From Bacillota bacterium (lineage in GTDB: Bacteria; Bacillota; Clostridia; Oscillospirales; Ruminococcaceae), in assembly GCA_023396215.1 (NCBI GenBank), contig JAEWWW010000035.1, positions 1-17,388 on the forward strand: a stretch of 17,388 bases of DNA, given 5' to 3'. The notes beneath the pieces were generated by a model that worked only from the letters and a program-made list of their open reading frames with translations, did not search any database and was not told where the DNA came from. The position numbers and the translations under genes are program-made. Shown in pieces: positions 5,911 to 13,784 of this stretch; the stretch's first letter is position 1; each line of letters begins with the position of its first letter.

Positions 5911-8900
5911 TCATCTCAACTGAGCCCCCAGCTTGCTTTCAATTTCGGTAACATCCAGCTTGAGTATCTTGGAAACCCCTTCCTCCTGCATGGTGACGCC
6001 GTAGAGCACGTCGGCTTCCTCCATGGTGCCGCGGCGGTGGGTGATGGCGATAAACTGGGTGCGTTTGGTCATGCGGCGCAGATAGGTGGCAAACTTGGTG
6101 ACGTTTACATCGTCCAGAGCGGCTTCGATTTCATCAATCAAAACAAAGGGCGCGGGGCTAACCTTTAAGATAGCAAAGTAGATGGCGATGGCCACAAAGG
6201 CCTGCTCGCCGCCCGAGAGGGCTGTCAGGTTTTTAATCAGCTTGCCCGGGGGCTGCACATAGATATCGATGCCGCTTTCCAGCAGGTCTTCGGGGTTGGT
6301 CAGCTCGAGGCGGGCTTTGCCGCCGCCAAAGAGCTCTACGAAAATGCGGCTGAAATGGTCGTTGATGCTGGCGAATTTTTCGGCAAAGATGCGGCACATC
6401 TCGCCTGTCAGCTCGGTGATGATGCGGCCCAACTCGGCCTTGGAGCGCTCGATATCCTCCACCTGCGCCTTCATAAAGGTGTAGCGCTCAGATACCTCTT
6501 TATACTCCTCGATGGCCCCCAGGTTCACCGAACCCAGCGCCTTGATTTTGCCCCGCAGCTCGGTGAGCCTGCGCCCGGCGGCGGCTGCGTCCTCCATGGG
6601 AACGGCAATTTCGGCGGCTTGGGTCTTGGAAAGCTCGTATTCATCCCAAAGCCTGGCGACCGTTGCGTCGTACTCGCTCTTCATGGCAGCGTAACGCTCC
6701 TCCAGCCGCACCAGCTCGGCTGCCACCCGTTCACGCTGGGCGGTCAGCTCCCGTTCGCTCTGGCGCAGGGCGGTGGTCTGCTGCTCACAGCTCAGGCGGC
6801 GGGCGTTGTTGGTATCAATCTCGCTGTAAAGGGCGGCGATGCGCTCGCGTTCCTGGGTGTTTTGCTGGCGGCGGGCCTCAATGGCCTGCCCAATCTCTTC
6901 ATTTTGCCTGCGGTAATCCTCTATCTGGGCCTGCAGCTGCTCCAGCCGCTGGCCCTGACCTTCCCGCTGCTGCATCAGCAGCTCCAGAGAGCCGGTCAGC
7001 AGTTCCAGGTCTTTGCAGCGAGATACAAAATCCAACTGCATCTCGGAGTAGGCGGCGCTTTCCTGCGCCAGCCTTTCGGCCAGCTGCTCTCTGCTTGAGG
7101 TGAGGGCGGCGTGCTCCTGCTCGATGGCCTGCAGCTGGGCGGCCAGCCTTTGAGCCGCCTCGGAGGAGGAAAGGTTTTCGGCCTTTAGCTGCTCCATGCG
7201 GGCGCGCAGCTGGTCGTAATCCTGCTTGGACTGGCGGTGGGCCTGCACCGCTTCTTCATAGCCAAGGGCCAGCCGCTTGCGCTCGGCAGCGGCGGTAATA
7301 TTATCCTCGGCGGCTGTCTGGCGCTCTGCCTCGATGCCCGCAAGGGCGGCGCTGAGAGCCGCAATCTCCCGGCTCTCCTGCTCAAGGCGGGCTTCAAGCT
7401 CCTTGGATTTGGCGGTGTAGCCCGCGGCCTGCTCCCGCAGGCGCTCAATTTCGCTGCGGCGGCCCAGTATGCCCGCGCTTTTGGCAAGGTAACCGCCGGT
7501 GAGCGAGCCGCCAGTGTTGACCACCTGGCCGTCCAGCGTCACCACCCGGTAGCGGTAGCCGCAGCTTTTGGCGATTTCCACCGCCAAATCGAGGTTTTCT
7601 GCCACAATGATTCTACCCAGCAGCCAATTGACTATTCCCTCATAGCGGGACTCACAGCGCACCAGCCCGGCGGCAATGCCGATATAGCCTGGCTTTGCTT
7701 CAATGCTCGGCTCCTGCAGGCGGCTGCCCTTAACCGAGGTAAGCGGCAGAAAGGTGGCCCGCCCCGACTTTGACTGCACCAGCATCGAGATGGCCCGCTT
7801 GGCGGCGGTTTCGTTTTCCACCACGATGTTCTGCATGGCGGCGCCAAGGGCAATCTCGATGGCGGTGGCATATTGGTCCTCGGTGGAAAGCAGGCTTGAA
7901 ACCGGGCCGACGATGCCCATCAGGCCGCCGTGGCCCGCCTGCTTCATTACATATTTGACGCTGCCGCCGAAGCCCTCCATGTTTTTTTCCATGTCGCTGA
8001 GCAGCTGGGCACGCTGCAGTAGCTGGCCCGCCTGCGCGTCGTAGCCCCTTTGCTCCTGCTCGAGGGCGTGCAGCCGCTGCTGGCGGGATTCCAGCTTGAG
8101 GGCATAGCCCCCCGCCGAGTTTTGCAGGCTGCTTATTTTTTCGGTGAGCTCGGCGATATAGCGGTCGCAATCCTCCAGCTCACGGCTGATGCGGGTCAGG
8201 TTTTGGTCCTTCTGCTCAGAGGAGGCGCGCAACTGCTCGATGCGGCTGATGGCGTCCTCCATCAGGGTGGAGGAGGAGGCGCTGCTGAGCTGTGCCTGCG
8301 AAATGCTCTGCCGCAGGCTGTCCCGCTGGGCGCTGAGGCCGTCCAACTGGGAACCGAGGGCGTTTTGCTCCTGCCGCAGCTGCTCCAGCCCGGCAAAGGA
8401 GCCGTCCATCTCGGTTTTGCGGGCGGTGGTCTGCTGCTGCATCCGGGCAAGCTCCTGCTGCTTCTGCTCAATCTGGCCCTGCAGGTGGGCGCCCTCGCTG
8501 TCCGCCCCGGCAATCTCCTGCTCGATGCGGTGCGCGTTCTGGTTGTTGTGCTGGATGTCGTTTTGCATGACCGCGATATCCGACTCGGCCTTGGAAAGGC
8601 TCTCCTCCAGCTCCTTAATCAGGGTGCGCCTGCCTTCTATGTAAAGGGTGATATCCTGCATATCGCGGTAGAGCCTGGCCGCCTGTTCCTCGATTTCGTC
8701 CAGCTTGTTCTGGGCCGCCTCGCGGTCGTTTTTGCAGATGAGCAGCTTGTCCTCCTGCTCCTTAATCTGCCCCTTTATCTGCTGGAGGCTATGTACCCAA
8801 AGGCTGATTTCCAGCAGCTTTTTTTCCTCGGACAGCACCAAAAACTGCCCCGCTTTTTCGGATTGTATCCGCAGCGGCTCGACTCGGGATTCCAGTTCGC

Positions 8901-9486
8901 CCAGAATATCCCGCAGCCGCACCAGATTTTCCTCTGCGGATTCCAGCCTGCGCTGGGCCTCGGTTTTGCGCAGGCGGAACTTGGCGATGCCTGCCGCTTC
9001 TTCAAAAATCTCGCGACGCTGAGTGCTTTTGGCCGCCACAATCTCGGCGATTTTGCCCTGCCCGATAATCGAGTAGCCGTCGCGCCCCAGACCGGTATCC
9101 AGAAACAGCTCGGTTACATCCCGCAGCCGCACCAGTTGGTTGTTGATGCGGTATTCGCTCTCGCCCGAGCGGTACAGCTTGCGGGTGATGATGACCTCCT
9201 CGCTCTGCACCGGGAGGCTGTGGTCGGTATTATCGATAAAGAGGGATACCCATGCAAAGCCCTGCGCCTTGCGCTGCTGGGTGCCGCCAAAAATAATATC
9301 CTCCATCTTGCTGCCCCGCAGGGTCTTGCTGGATTGCTCGCCAAACACCCAGCGGACAGCGTCGCTGATGTTGCTTTTGCCGCTGCCGTTGGGGCCGACG
9401 ATGGCGGTGATGCCGTCGCCAAAATCCAGCCTGGTCCGGTCGGGGAAGGATTTAAACCCCTGAAGCTCTATCCCTTTTAGCCGCAT
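5911..9486 (-). CDS. smc: Chromosome segregation/condensation ATPase SMC
   Basis: Core ATPase of the Smc-ScpAB complex that extrudes DNA loops and aligns chromosome arms. It has 1191 residues, the usual length. Walker A is GPNGSGKS at 31-38. Long heptad-rich coiled coils (Glu/Gln/Arg/Leu rich) lie on each side of a hinge at roughly 500-665, which contains GFGGSVKYVM, GIVGPVSSLL and TGGSLTGGY. The ABC signature LSGGEQAFVAIAI starts at 1090 and Walker B is FVLIDEIEAALDD at about 1114. I chose ATG 9486 because AAAGGAGGTG lies 6 nt before it and MRLKGIELQGFKSF is the standard N-terminus; the open frame to 9594 passes through a hairpin and is not coding. ftsY follows. scpA and scpB are not in the window. 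Confidence 0.98.
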   Translation of the reverse strand: MRLKGIELQGFKSFPDRTRLDFGDGITAIVGPNGSGKSNISDAVRWVFGEQSSKTLRGSKMEDIIFGGTQQRKAQGFAWVSLFIDNTDHSLPVQSEEVIITRKLYRSGESEYRINNQLVRLRDVTELFLDTGLGRDGYSIIGQGKIAEIVAAKSTQRREIFEEAAGIAKFRLRKTEAQRRLESAEENLVRLRDILGELESRVEPLRIQSEKAGQFLVLSEEKKLLEISLWVHSLQQIKGQIKEQEDKLLICKNDREAAQNKLDEIEEQAARLYRDMQDITLYIEGRRTLIKELEESLSKAESDIAVMQNDIQHNNQNAHRIEQEIAGADSEGAHLQGQIEQKQQELARMQQQTTARKTEMDGSFAGLEQLRQEQNALGSQLDGLSAQRDSLRQSISQAQLSSASSSTLMEDAISRIEQLRASSEQKDQNLTRISRELEDCDRYIAELTEKISSLQNSAGGYALKLESRQQRLHALEQEQRGYDAQAGQLLQRAQLLSDMEKNMEGFGGSVKYVMKQAGHGGLMGIVGPVSSLLSTEDQYATAIEIALGAAMQNIVVENETAAKRAISMLVQSKSGRATFLPLTSVKGSRLQEPSIEAKPGYIGIAAGLVRCESRYEGIVNWLLGRIIVAENLDLAVEIAKSCGYRYRVVTLDGQVVNTGGSLTGGYLAKSAGILGRRSEIERLREQAAGYTAKSKELEARLEQESREIAALSAALAGIEAERQTAAEDNITAAAERKRLALGYEEAVQAHRQSKQDYDQLRARMEQLKAENLSSSEAAQRLAAQLQAIEQEHAALTSSREQLAERLAQESAAYSEMQLDFVSRCKDLELLTGSLELLMQQREGQGQRLEQLQAQIEDYRRQNEEIGQAIEARRQQNTQERERIAALYSEIDTNNARRLSCEQQTTALRQSERELTAQRERVAAELVRLEERYAAMKSEYDATVARLWDEYELSKTQAAEIAVPMEDAAAAGRRLTELRGKIKALGSVNLGAIEEYKEVSERYTFMKAQVEDIERSKAELGRIITELTGEMCRIFAEKFASINDHFSRIFVELFGGGKARLELTNPEDLLESGIDIYVQPPGKLIKNLTALSGGEQAFVAIAIYFAILKVSPAPFVLIDEIEAALDDVNVTKFATYLRRMTKRTQFIAITHRRGTMEEADVLYGVTMQEEGVSKILKLDVTEIESKLGAQLR

Positions 9487-9490
9487 GGCG

Positions 9491-9500
9491 CACCTCCTTT
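9491..9500 (-). promoter_or_regulatory. smc Shine-Dalgarno
   Basis: Minus-strand AAAGGAGGTG, a near-complete anti-16S match, with its GGAGG core 6 nt before ATG 9486. It rules out the longer frame to 9594. Confidence 0.8.
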
Positions 9501-9547
9501 TCGTCGTACATTTTGCTGTTGCCTGTGCCCTTGTGCGCGTTTGGTAT

Positions 9548-9582
9548 AAAAAGCGGCGCAGGGGCGGCAGCCTGCCGCCCGC
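9548..9582 (-). terminator. GC hairpin with T-run between the radical SAM gene and smc
   Basis: An 8-bp perfect stem GGGCGGCA (9562-9569)/TGCCGCCC (9573-9580) has a 3-nt loop. On the minus strand TTTTT (9552-9548) follows 9 nt later. A re-paired outer stem using GCGG (9582-9579) and CCGC (9556-9553) would bring the T-run next to the stem at the cost of inner pairs. It is a terminator candidate, perhaps partial, within the 139-bp gap. The rest of the gap has a TATACT (-10-like) near the radical SAM stop but no convincing -35. Confidence 0.45.
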
Positions 9583-9625
9583 AGTATTTTTCAAAGCAAA
9601 ACCGGGTAATTTTCAGTATATCTTT

Positions 9626-10645
9626 CTACGCGCCTGCGTTTTCATCAAGCCGCACAGCGGTTTGCAGCCCGGTCAGGCTGCTGTCCTCAGATACTGTTGA
9701 ATTGTAACCCAGATTTTTCAGAAAATCAATATTGCAGCGGCGCTGACCCAGCATTTTTGAAAGGGCGCCGGGGGCCACCCGAATGCCGACCTTTTGGGGC
9801 GGCGGGGCGGTTTCGCTAAGCCGGGCCAGCACATCCTCCAGCATGAGTCGGCTTTCACACAGCTCGCGAAAGGCGGGGTGATAGGCCCCCGCAACCATGC
9901 CCTGCTCCAGCTCCTTTGAGGCGTGCAGCCCCATGCGGATGACCGATACCCCCGCCGCACCAAACCGGCGCAGCAGCCGGGCGCAGAGGGCGACGCTCTC
10001 CTCCAGCGTGGGGGGGCGGTAGGCCCTCTGCCGGTAAAGCTGCTCCAGCCGGGTGCCGCCGATGACCACCGTGGGGTAGATGCGTACCGTGTCGGGAGCA
10101 AGGGCGCAGATGGCTTCGGCGGTGGCAAGGCAGCCCTCCTCGCTGTCGCCGTAAAGGCCGGTCATCATCTGATGGCCCAAAGAAAGCCCCCACCTGCGAA
10201 TAAGCCGGGAGGCTTCCTCTGTATCCCGGGGGGTATGGCCCCGGTGGTTCTTTATCAGCACCTCGGGCTGCATGCTCTGCACCCCCAGCTCGATTGCGGT
10301 CACCCCCCGCGAGGCCAAAAGCTCCAGCCTCTGAGGGTCGACGGCGTCCGGCCGGGTGGAGATGCGAATACCGTCTGCCCCGCCCGACCGGACAAAGGGC
10401 CAGGCCGCATCCAGCAGCGAAAGCATCAGCTCGGGGTGGATGGCGGTAAAGCTGCCGCCGAAAAACGCAATTTCGATGCGGTCAAACCGCCCCTGCGCAC
10501 TTTCGACCCCCTGCGCACAGAGGGCTTTTACCTGCTGCGGGCTGGGCGGCCGGGCGGTGGATGAGATGCACCGCTGGTCGCAGAAGATGCACTGGTTGGG
10601 GCAGCCCACATGGGGCACAAAGATTGGGATGGTGGCCTGCTTCAT
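9626..10645 (-). CDS. Elp3-like radical SAM protein (no acetyltransferase domain)
   Basis: A radical S-adenosylmethionine protein related to the Elp3/MiaB-type SAM domain (COG1243-like). The 4Fe-4S motif is CPNQCIFC with cysteines at 15, 19 and 22 (CX3CX2C). FFGGSFTAI, IRISTRPDAVD, AIELGVQSM and GLSLGHQMMTGLYGD are the expected core-barrel segments, followed by VRIYPTVVIGGTRLEQLY. It has 339 residues; the GNAT domain of full Elp3 is missing, so tRNA wobble-uridine chemistry cannot be assumed. In clostridia such proteins commonly sit between rnc and smc, as here, but the function is not known to me. The start ATG overlaps the rnc stop by 4 bp (ATGA), and GGAG lies about 11 nt upstream. Confidence 0.88.
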   Translation of the reverse strand: MKQATIPIFVPHVGCPNQCIFCDQRCISSTARPPSPQQVKALCAQGVESAQGRFDRIEIAFFGGSFTAIHPELMLSLLDAAWPFVRSGGADGIRISTRPDAVDPQRLELLASRGVTAIELGVQSMQPEVLIKNHRGHTPRDTEEASRLIRRWGLSLGHQMMTGLYGDSEEGCLATAEAICALAPDTVRIYPTVVIGGTRLEQLYRQRAYRPPTLEESVALCARLLRRFGAAGVSVIRMGLHASKELEQGMVAGAYHPAFRELCESRLMLEDVLARLSETAPPPQKVGIRVAPGALSKMLGQRRCNIDFLKNLGYNSTVSEDSSLTGLQTAVRLDENAGA

Positions 10646-11316
10646 CGGCCCATCAGCTCCAGCGCTTCGCGGGCGGCCAGTTGTTCGGCGCTTTTTTTGC
10701 TGCGGCCCACCCCCCGGCCGATGACGTTGCTGTTAAGGCGCACCTCCACCTCAAACCGCTTGTCGTGGTCGGGGCCGGTCTGGCTCACCAGAACATAGCT
10801 GACCTTTTCTTCCGGGTTTTGCTGGATAATCTCCTGCAGCATGGTTTTGTAATCCTGAAAGCCCTGCGACTGCTTCTGCTGGAGGAAATCCTCCACAAAG
10901 GGCAACACAAACCGGCGAGCGGCCTCGATGCCGCCGTCCAGATAGATGGCGGCAATCAGCGCTTCAAAGGCGTCCGAAAGGATAGAGGGCCTCTCTCTGC
11001 CCCCCATCATCTCCTCCCCCTTGCCCAGATGCAGCCGGGTGCCAAGGTCAAACTTTTTTGCCATCTCAAAGAGGCCGTGTTCACAGACGATGCTGGCGCG
11101 CAGCTTGGTCAGGTCGCCCTCCGCCATATGAAACCGGTGAAAAAGATGGTCTGAAACAATGATGGAAAGCACGGCGTCACCTAAAAACTCCTGCCGTTCG
11201 TTGTTGGGCAGGCCGCCCTTCATCTCGTTGGAATAGGATGAATGGGTCAGGGCCGTTGTCAGAAAGTCAGGGTTTTTGAAGTGATATCCGATGACCTGCT
11301 CAAAGTTGTTGTGCAA
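10642..11316 (-). CDS. rnc: Ribonuclease III
   Basis: Cleaves double-stranded RNA, including 30S pre-rRNA, and acts as a dimer. It has 224 residues. The catalytic signature NNERQEFLGDAVL is at 38-50 (E43, D47) and the second metal-ligand helix SDAFEALIAAIYLDGG is at 114-129 (D115, E118). A C-terminal dsRNA-binding domain runs from about 153 to 222, with the KKSAEQLAAREAL helix. The frame is open to 11484, where it overlaps plsX. GGGGAGG (11324-11330) is 7 nt before TTG 11316 and gives MHNNFEQVIGYHFKN, the family N-terminus, so I use that. It is 56 bp downstream of plsX with no acpP between them. Confidence 0.96.
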   Translation of the reverse strand: MHNNFEQVIGYHFKNPDFLTTALTHSSYSNEMKGGLPNNERQEFLGDAVLSIIVSDHLFHRFHMAEGDLTKLRASIVCEHGLFEMAKKFDLGTRLHLGKGEEMMGGRERPSILSDAFEALIAAIYLDGGIEAARRFVLPFVEDFLQQKQSQGFQDYKTMLQEIIQQNPEEKVSYVLVSQTGPDHDKRFEVEVRLNSNVIGRGVGRSKKSAEQLAAREALELMGR

Positions 11317-11323
11317 AACGATG

Positions 11324-11330
11324 CCTCCCC
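11324..11330 (-). promoter_or_regulatory. rnc Shine-Dalgarno deciding the TTG start at 11316
   Basis: Minus-strand GGGGAGG, with its GGAGG core 7 nt before TTG 11316-11314. An ATG overlapping it is out of frame. Confidence 0.7.
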
Positions 11331-11372
11331 ATCGATTGATTATTGGGCTTGCTTCGGCGCTTCGGGAGAAAT

Positions 11373-12482
11373 CTATTCCTCCGCGGAGGCTTCCGGCGCA
11401 GTTGCCCGCGCGGCTGCCATAGCGGCGACCTTGCTCTCGGCAATGGCCTGCTCGATTTCTGCAACGATGTTGTTGTCGCAGCATTTTATCGCCTGACCGA
11501 TGGCGTTCTTAATGGCCTTGGCGTTGGAGCTGCCATGGGCCTTGATAACCGTCTTTTTAAAGCCCAGCAGCGGTGCGCCGCCGTACTCGGTATAATCCAG
11601 CTTTTTCTTAAACCGCTTCAGGCCGCCCACCAGCGTCAGCGAGCCGAGGGTGGTCAGCAGGTTGCTTTTCAGCATCCCCTTAATTTCACCCGAGAAAAAT
11701 TTCGCCATACCCTCGATGAGCTTAAGCATCACATTACCGGTAAAGCCGTCGGCAACCGCCACGTCGCAGCCGCCCAGCGGTACCTCGCGGGCCTCCACGT
11801 TGCCCACAAAGTTCAGTGGGGCTTTTTCCAGCAGCACCCGGGCGCCCACCTGCAGGCCGGTTCCCTTGTTCTCTTCAACGCCGATGTTCACCAGACCCAC
11901 ACGGGGGTTCTCAATGCCCATTACCTTGTTCATATAAACCGAGCCCATAACGCCAAACTGCAGCAGCATATCGGGGCGGCACTCGCTGTTGGCGCCGGCG
12001 TCCAGCAGCAGGAAGGCCCCCTTGGCATTGGGGATAACGGTGGCGATAGCCGCGCGCTTGACCCCCCGCAGCCGCTTGAGCAGGAAGGTTGCCCCCACCA
12101 CCGCGGCGCCGGTGCTGCCTGCGGTGACAAAGGCGTCGCCTTCACCCGCAGCCAGCAGCTTAAAGCCCCGGGCCATCGAGCTGTTTTCGTATCGCTTCAG
12201 AATCTCTACCGGGTCGGCCTCCACCGGGATAATCGATTCGGTGTGTACGATATCGATGCCCTCCAAAGAGATTTTCTCTTTGTGGGCAAGGCTGCGCAGA
12301 AAATCCTCACTGCCGGTGAGTGTGATTTTCAGGTCAAATTGCCTTTCCCCGGCCGAAGCGCTCTTATTGTGCTTCGGGTTAAACTCCTCAATGGCCATTG
12401 CGCAGCCGCGCAGTACCTCCAGAGGGGCGTGGTCGCCGCCAAATGCATCAACAATAATGTTTCTCAAGCTGATTTCCCCCAT
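11373..12482 (-). CDS. plsX: Phosphate acyltransferase PlsX
   Basis: Converts acyl-ACP to acyl-phosphate, the donor used by PlsY to start glycerophospholipid synthesis; a peripheral membrane enzyme. It has 369 residues. The family N-terminus IIVDAFGGDHAP is at 9-20; VTAGSTGAAVVGA, LLLDAGANSECRP, NIGVEENKGTGL, VADGFTGNVMLKLIEG and YGGAPLLG follow in normal order. The C-terminal 20 residues are Ala-rich. Two starts are possible. ATG 12482 directly follows the trmFO stop (TGAATG) with only a weak SD. TTG 12467 has GGGGGA about 7 nt upstream and gives MRNIIVDAFGG, closer to typical PlsX. I list the ATG; the protein differs by only five residues. Confidence 0.95.
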   Translation of the reverse strand: MGEISLRNIIVDAFGGDHAPLEVLRGCAMAIEEFNPKHNKSASAGERQFDLKITLTGSEDFLRSLAHKEKISLEGIDIVHTESIIPVEADPVEILKRYENSSMARGFKLLAAGEGDAFVTAGSTGAAVVGATFLLKRLRGVKRAAIATVIPNAKGAFLLLDAGANSECRPDMLLQFGVMGSVYMNKVMGIENPRVGLVNIGVEENKGTGLQVGARVLLEKAPLNFVGNVEAREVPLGGCDVAVADGFTGNVMLKLIEGMAKFFSGEIKGMLKSNLLTTLGSLTLVGGLKRFKKKLDYTEYGGAPLLGFKKTVIKAHGSSNAKAIKNAIGQAIKCCDNNIVAEIEQAIAESKVAAMAAARATAPEASAEE

Positions 12483-13784
12483 TCATTCTTTCATCAACGA
12501 TGTTATCTCTGCAACCGCGGCCTCGGCCATCGCCTTATACCGCAGTCTTTTGTCTTTTATGTGGGGTTGGGGCGCGGGCAGAAGCCCCATGTTGCAGCCC
12601 ATGGGCTGAAATTGAGTCACCGTCGGGTCGCTGATATAGGCGGCCAGCGCGCCAATCATGGTGTTGGGCGGCAGCGCAAGGGGTGGCTGCCCCTCCAGCC
12701 TGCGGGCGAGGTTCAGGCCTGCCACAATACCCGAGGCGGCTGATTCGATATAGCCCTCCACCCCGGTAATCTGCCCGGCAAAGTAAAGCTGTGGGTCGGC
12801 GCGCAGGCTGAAATCGCTGTTCAGCAGCCGGGGCGAGTCGATAAATGTGTTGCGATGCATCACCCCGTAGCGGACAAACTCGGCGTTTTCCAGACCGGGT
12901 ATCATCGAAAACACCCGCTTTTGCTCGGGGAATTTCAGGTTGGTTTGAAAGCCCACCAGATTATACAGGCTGCCTGCCGCGTTTTCACGGCGAAGCTGCA
13001 CCACCGCCCAAGGGCGCTGGCCGGTCTTTGGGTCACGCAGACCCACCGGACGCAGCGGACCAAAGCGCAGGGTATCCATCCCCCGGCGGGCCATGGCCTC
13101 CACCGGCATACATCCCTCGTAAACGGTGGGGCGGGCGTCAAACTCGTGCAGCGGGGCCTGTTCGGCTTCGGTCAGCGCCTGCCAAAAGCGCTCATACTGC
13201 TCCTTATCAAAGGGGCAGTTGATATAATCCGCCTCTCCCCTGTCGTAGCGAGCGGCAAAGAAGGTTTTCCCGGTATCAATCGAGTCAAAGGCGACGATGG
13301 GCGCCGCCGCGTCGTAAAAGCTCAGGTAGCCGCTGCCGCAGCGCCGGGCGATGCTCTGGGCAAGCTTGTCCGCCGTCAGCGGGCCTGTGGCTATTATAGC
13401 ATACCCTTCGGGTATCTCGTCCACCTGCTGCTGCGCCACCCGGATGTTGGGGTGAGCGCAGACCTTTTCGGTCACCATATCAGAGAAGGCGGCGCGGTCC
13501 ACCGCCAGCGCGCCCCCCGCCGAAACGGCGGTTTTTTCGGCGCATTGCAGCAGCAGCGAGCCCATCAGGCGCATCTCTTCTTTCAGCAGCCCGGCGGCTG
13601 ATTCAAGGCGCATGGCCTTGAGCGAGTTGGAGCAGACCAGCTCGGCAAAGCCCGGGTGGCTATGTGCCGGAGAGTAGGCCGCAGGCTTCATCTCGCAGAG
13701 GGTGACCTGCACCCCTGCCTGAGCCAGCGCCCATGCCGCTTCGCAGCCGGCCAGCCCTGCGCCCACCACTGCCACCTTGCTCAA
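12483..13784 (-). CDS. trmFO: Folate-dependent tRNA (uracil-54-C5)-methyltransferase TrmFO
   Basis: Makes ribothymidine at position 54 of tRNA using methylenetetrahydrofolate and FAD/NAD(P)H. It has 433 residues. The FAD-binding GxGxxG-type segment VVGAGLAGCEAA is at 6-17. The family signature HSHPGFAELVCSNSLK (41-56) carries C51, and VYEGCMPVEA carries C225; these correspond to the two active-site cysteines known in the B. subtilis enzyme. YINCPFDKEQY, GQITGVEGYIESAASG and NMGLLP are further landmarks. The start is TTG 13784, overlapping the topA stop as TTGA (4 bp), with GGCGGAG just upstream. It is also called gid. topA-trmFO is a conserved Firmicutes pair. Confidence 0.97.
   Translation of the reverse strand: MSKVAVVGAGLAGCEAAWALAQAGVQVTLCEMKPAAYSPAHSHPGFAELVCSNSLKAMRLESAAGLLKEEMRLMGSLLLQCAEKTAVSAGGALAVDRAAFSDMVTEKVCAHPNIRVAQQQVDEIPEGYAIIATGPLTADKLAQSIARRCGSGYLSFYDAAAPIVAFDSIDTGKTFFAARYDRGEADYINCPFDKEQYERFWQALTEAEQAPLHEFDARPTVYEGCMPVEAMARRGMDTLRFGPLRPVGLRDPKTGQRPWAVVQLRRENAAGSLYNLVGFQTNLKFPEQKRVFSMIPGLENAEFVRYGVMHRNTFIDSPRLLNSDFSLRADPQLYFAGQITGVEGYIESAASGIVAGLNLARRLEGQPPLALPPNTMIGALAAYISDPTVTQFQPMGCNMGLLPAPQPHIKDKRLRYKAMAEAAVAEITSLMKE

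Noticed and set aside
8050..9480. Long plus-strand open frame (476 codons) opposite smc
   Set aside because: It is antisense to a clear smc gene, Leu/Gly/Ala-rich with no family motif and no SD. GC-rich coding strands often leave long open antisense frames.
9492..9530. Short overlapping reading frame starting at an ATG about 30 nt before smc
   Set aside because: It is about 19 codons long, has no SD of its own, and its path includes the smc SD. Nothing beyond chance supports a leader peptide.
9487..9594. 36-residue N-terminal extension of smc
   Set aside because: The frame passes through a GC hairpin, and a near-perfect SD lies directly before the family-typical ATG 9486.
11317..11484. N-terminal extension of rnc into plsX
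   Set aside because: It overlaps the plsX 3' end in another frame and lies before a well-placed SD and TTG start.
11343..12743. Long plus-strand open frame opposite plsX and trmFO
   Set aside because: It spans two certain genes on the other strand, has no recognisable domain and no ribosome-binding site.
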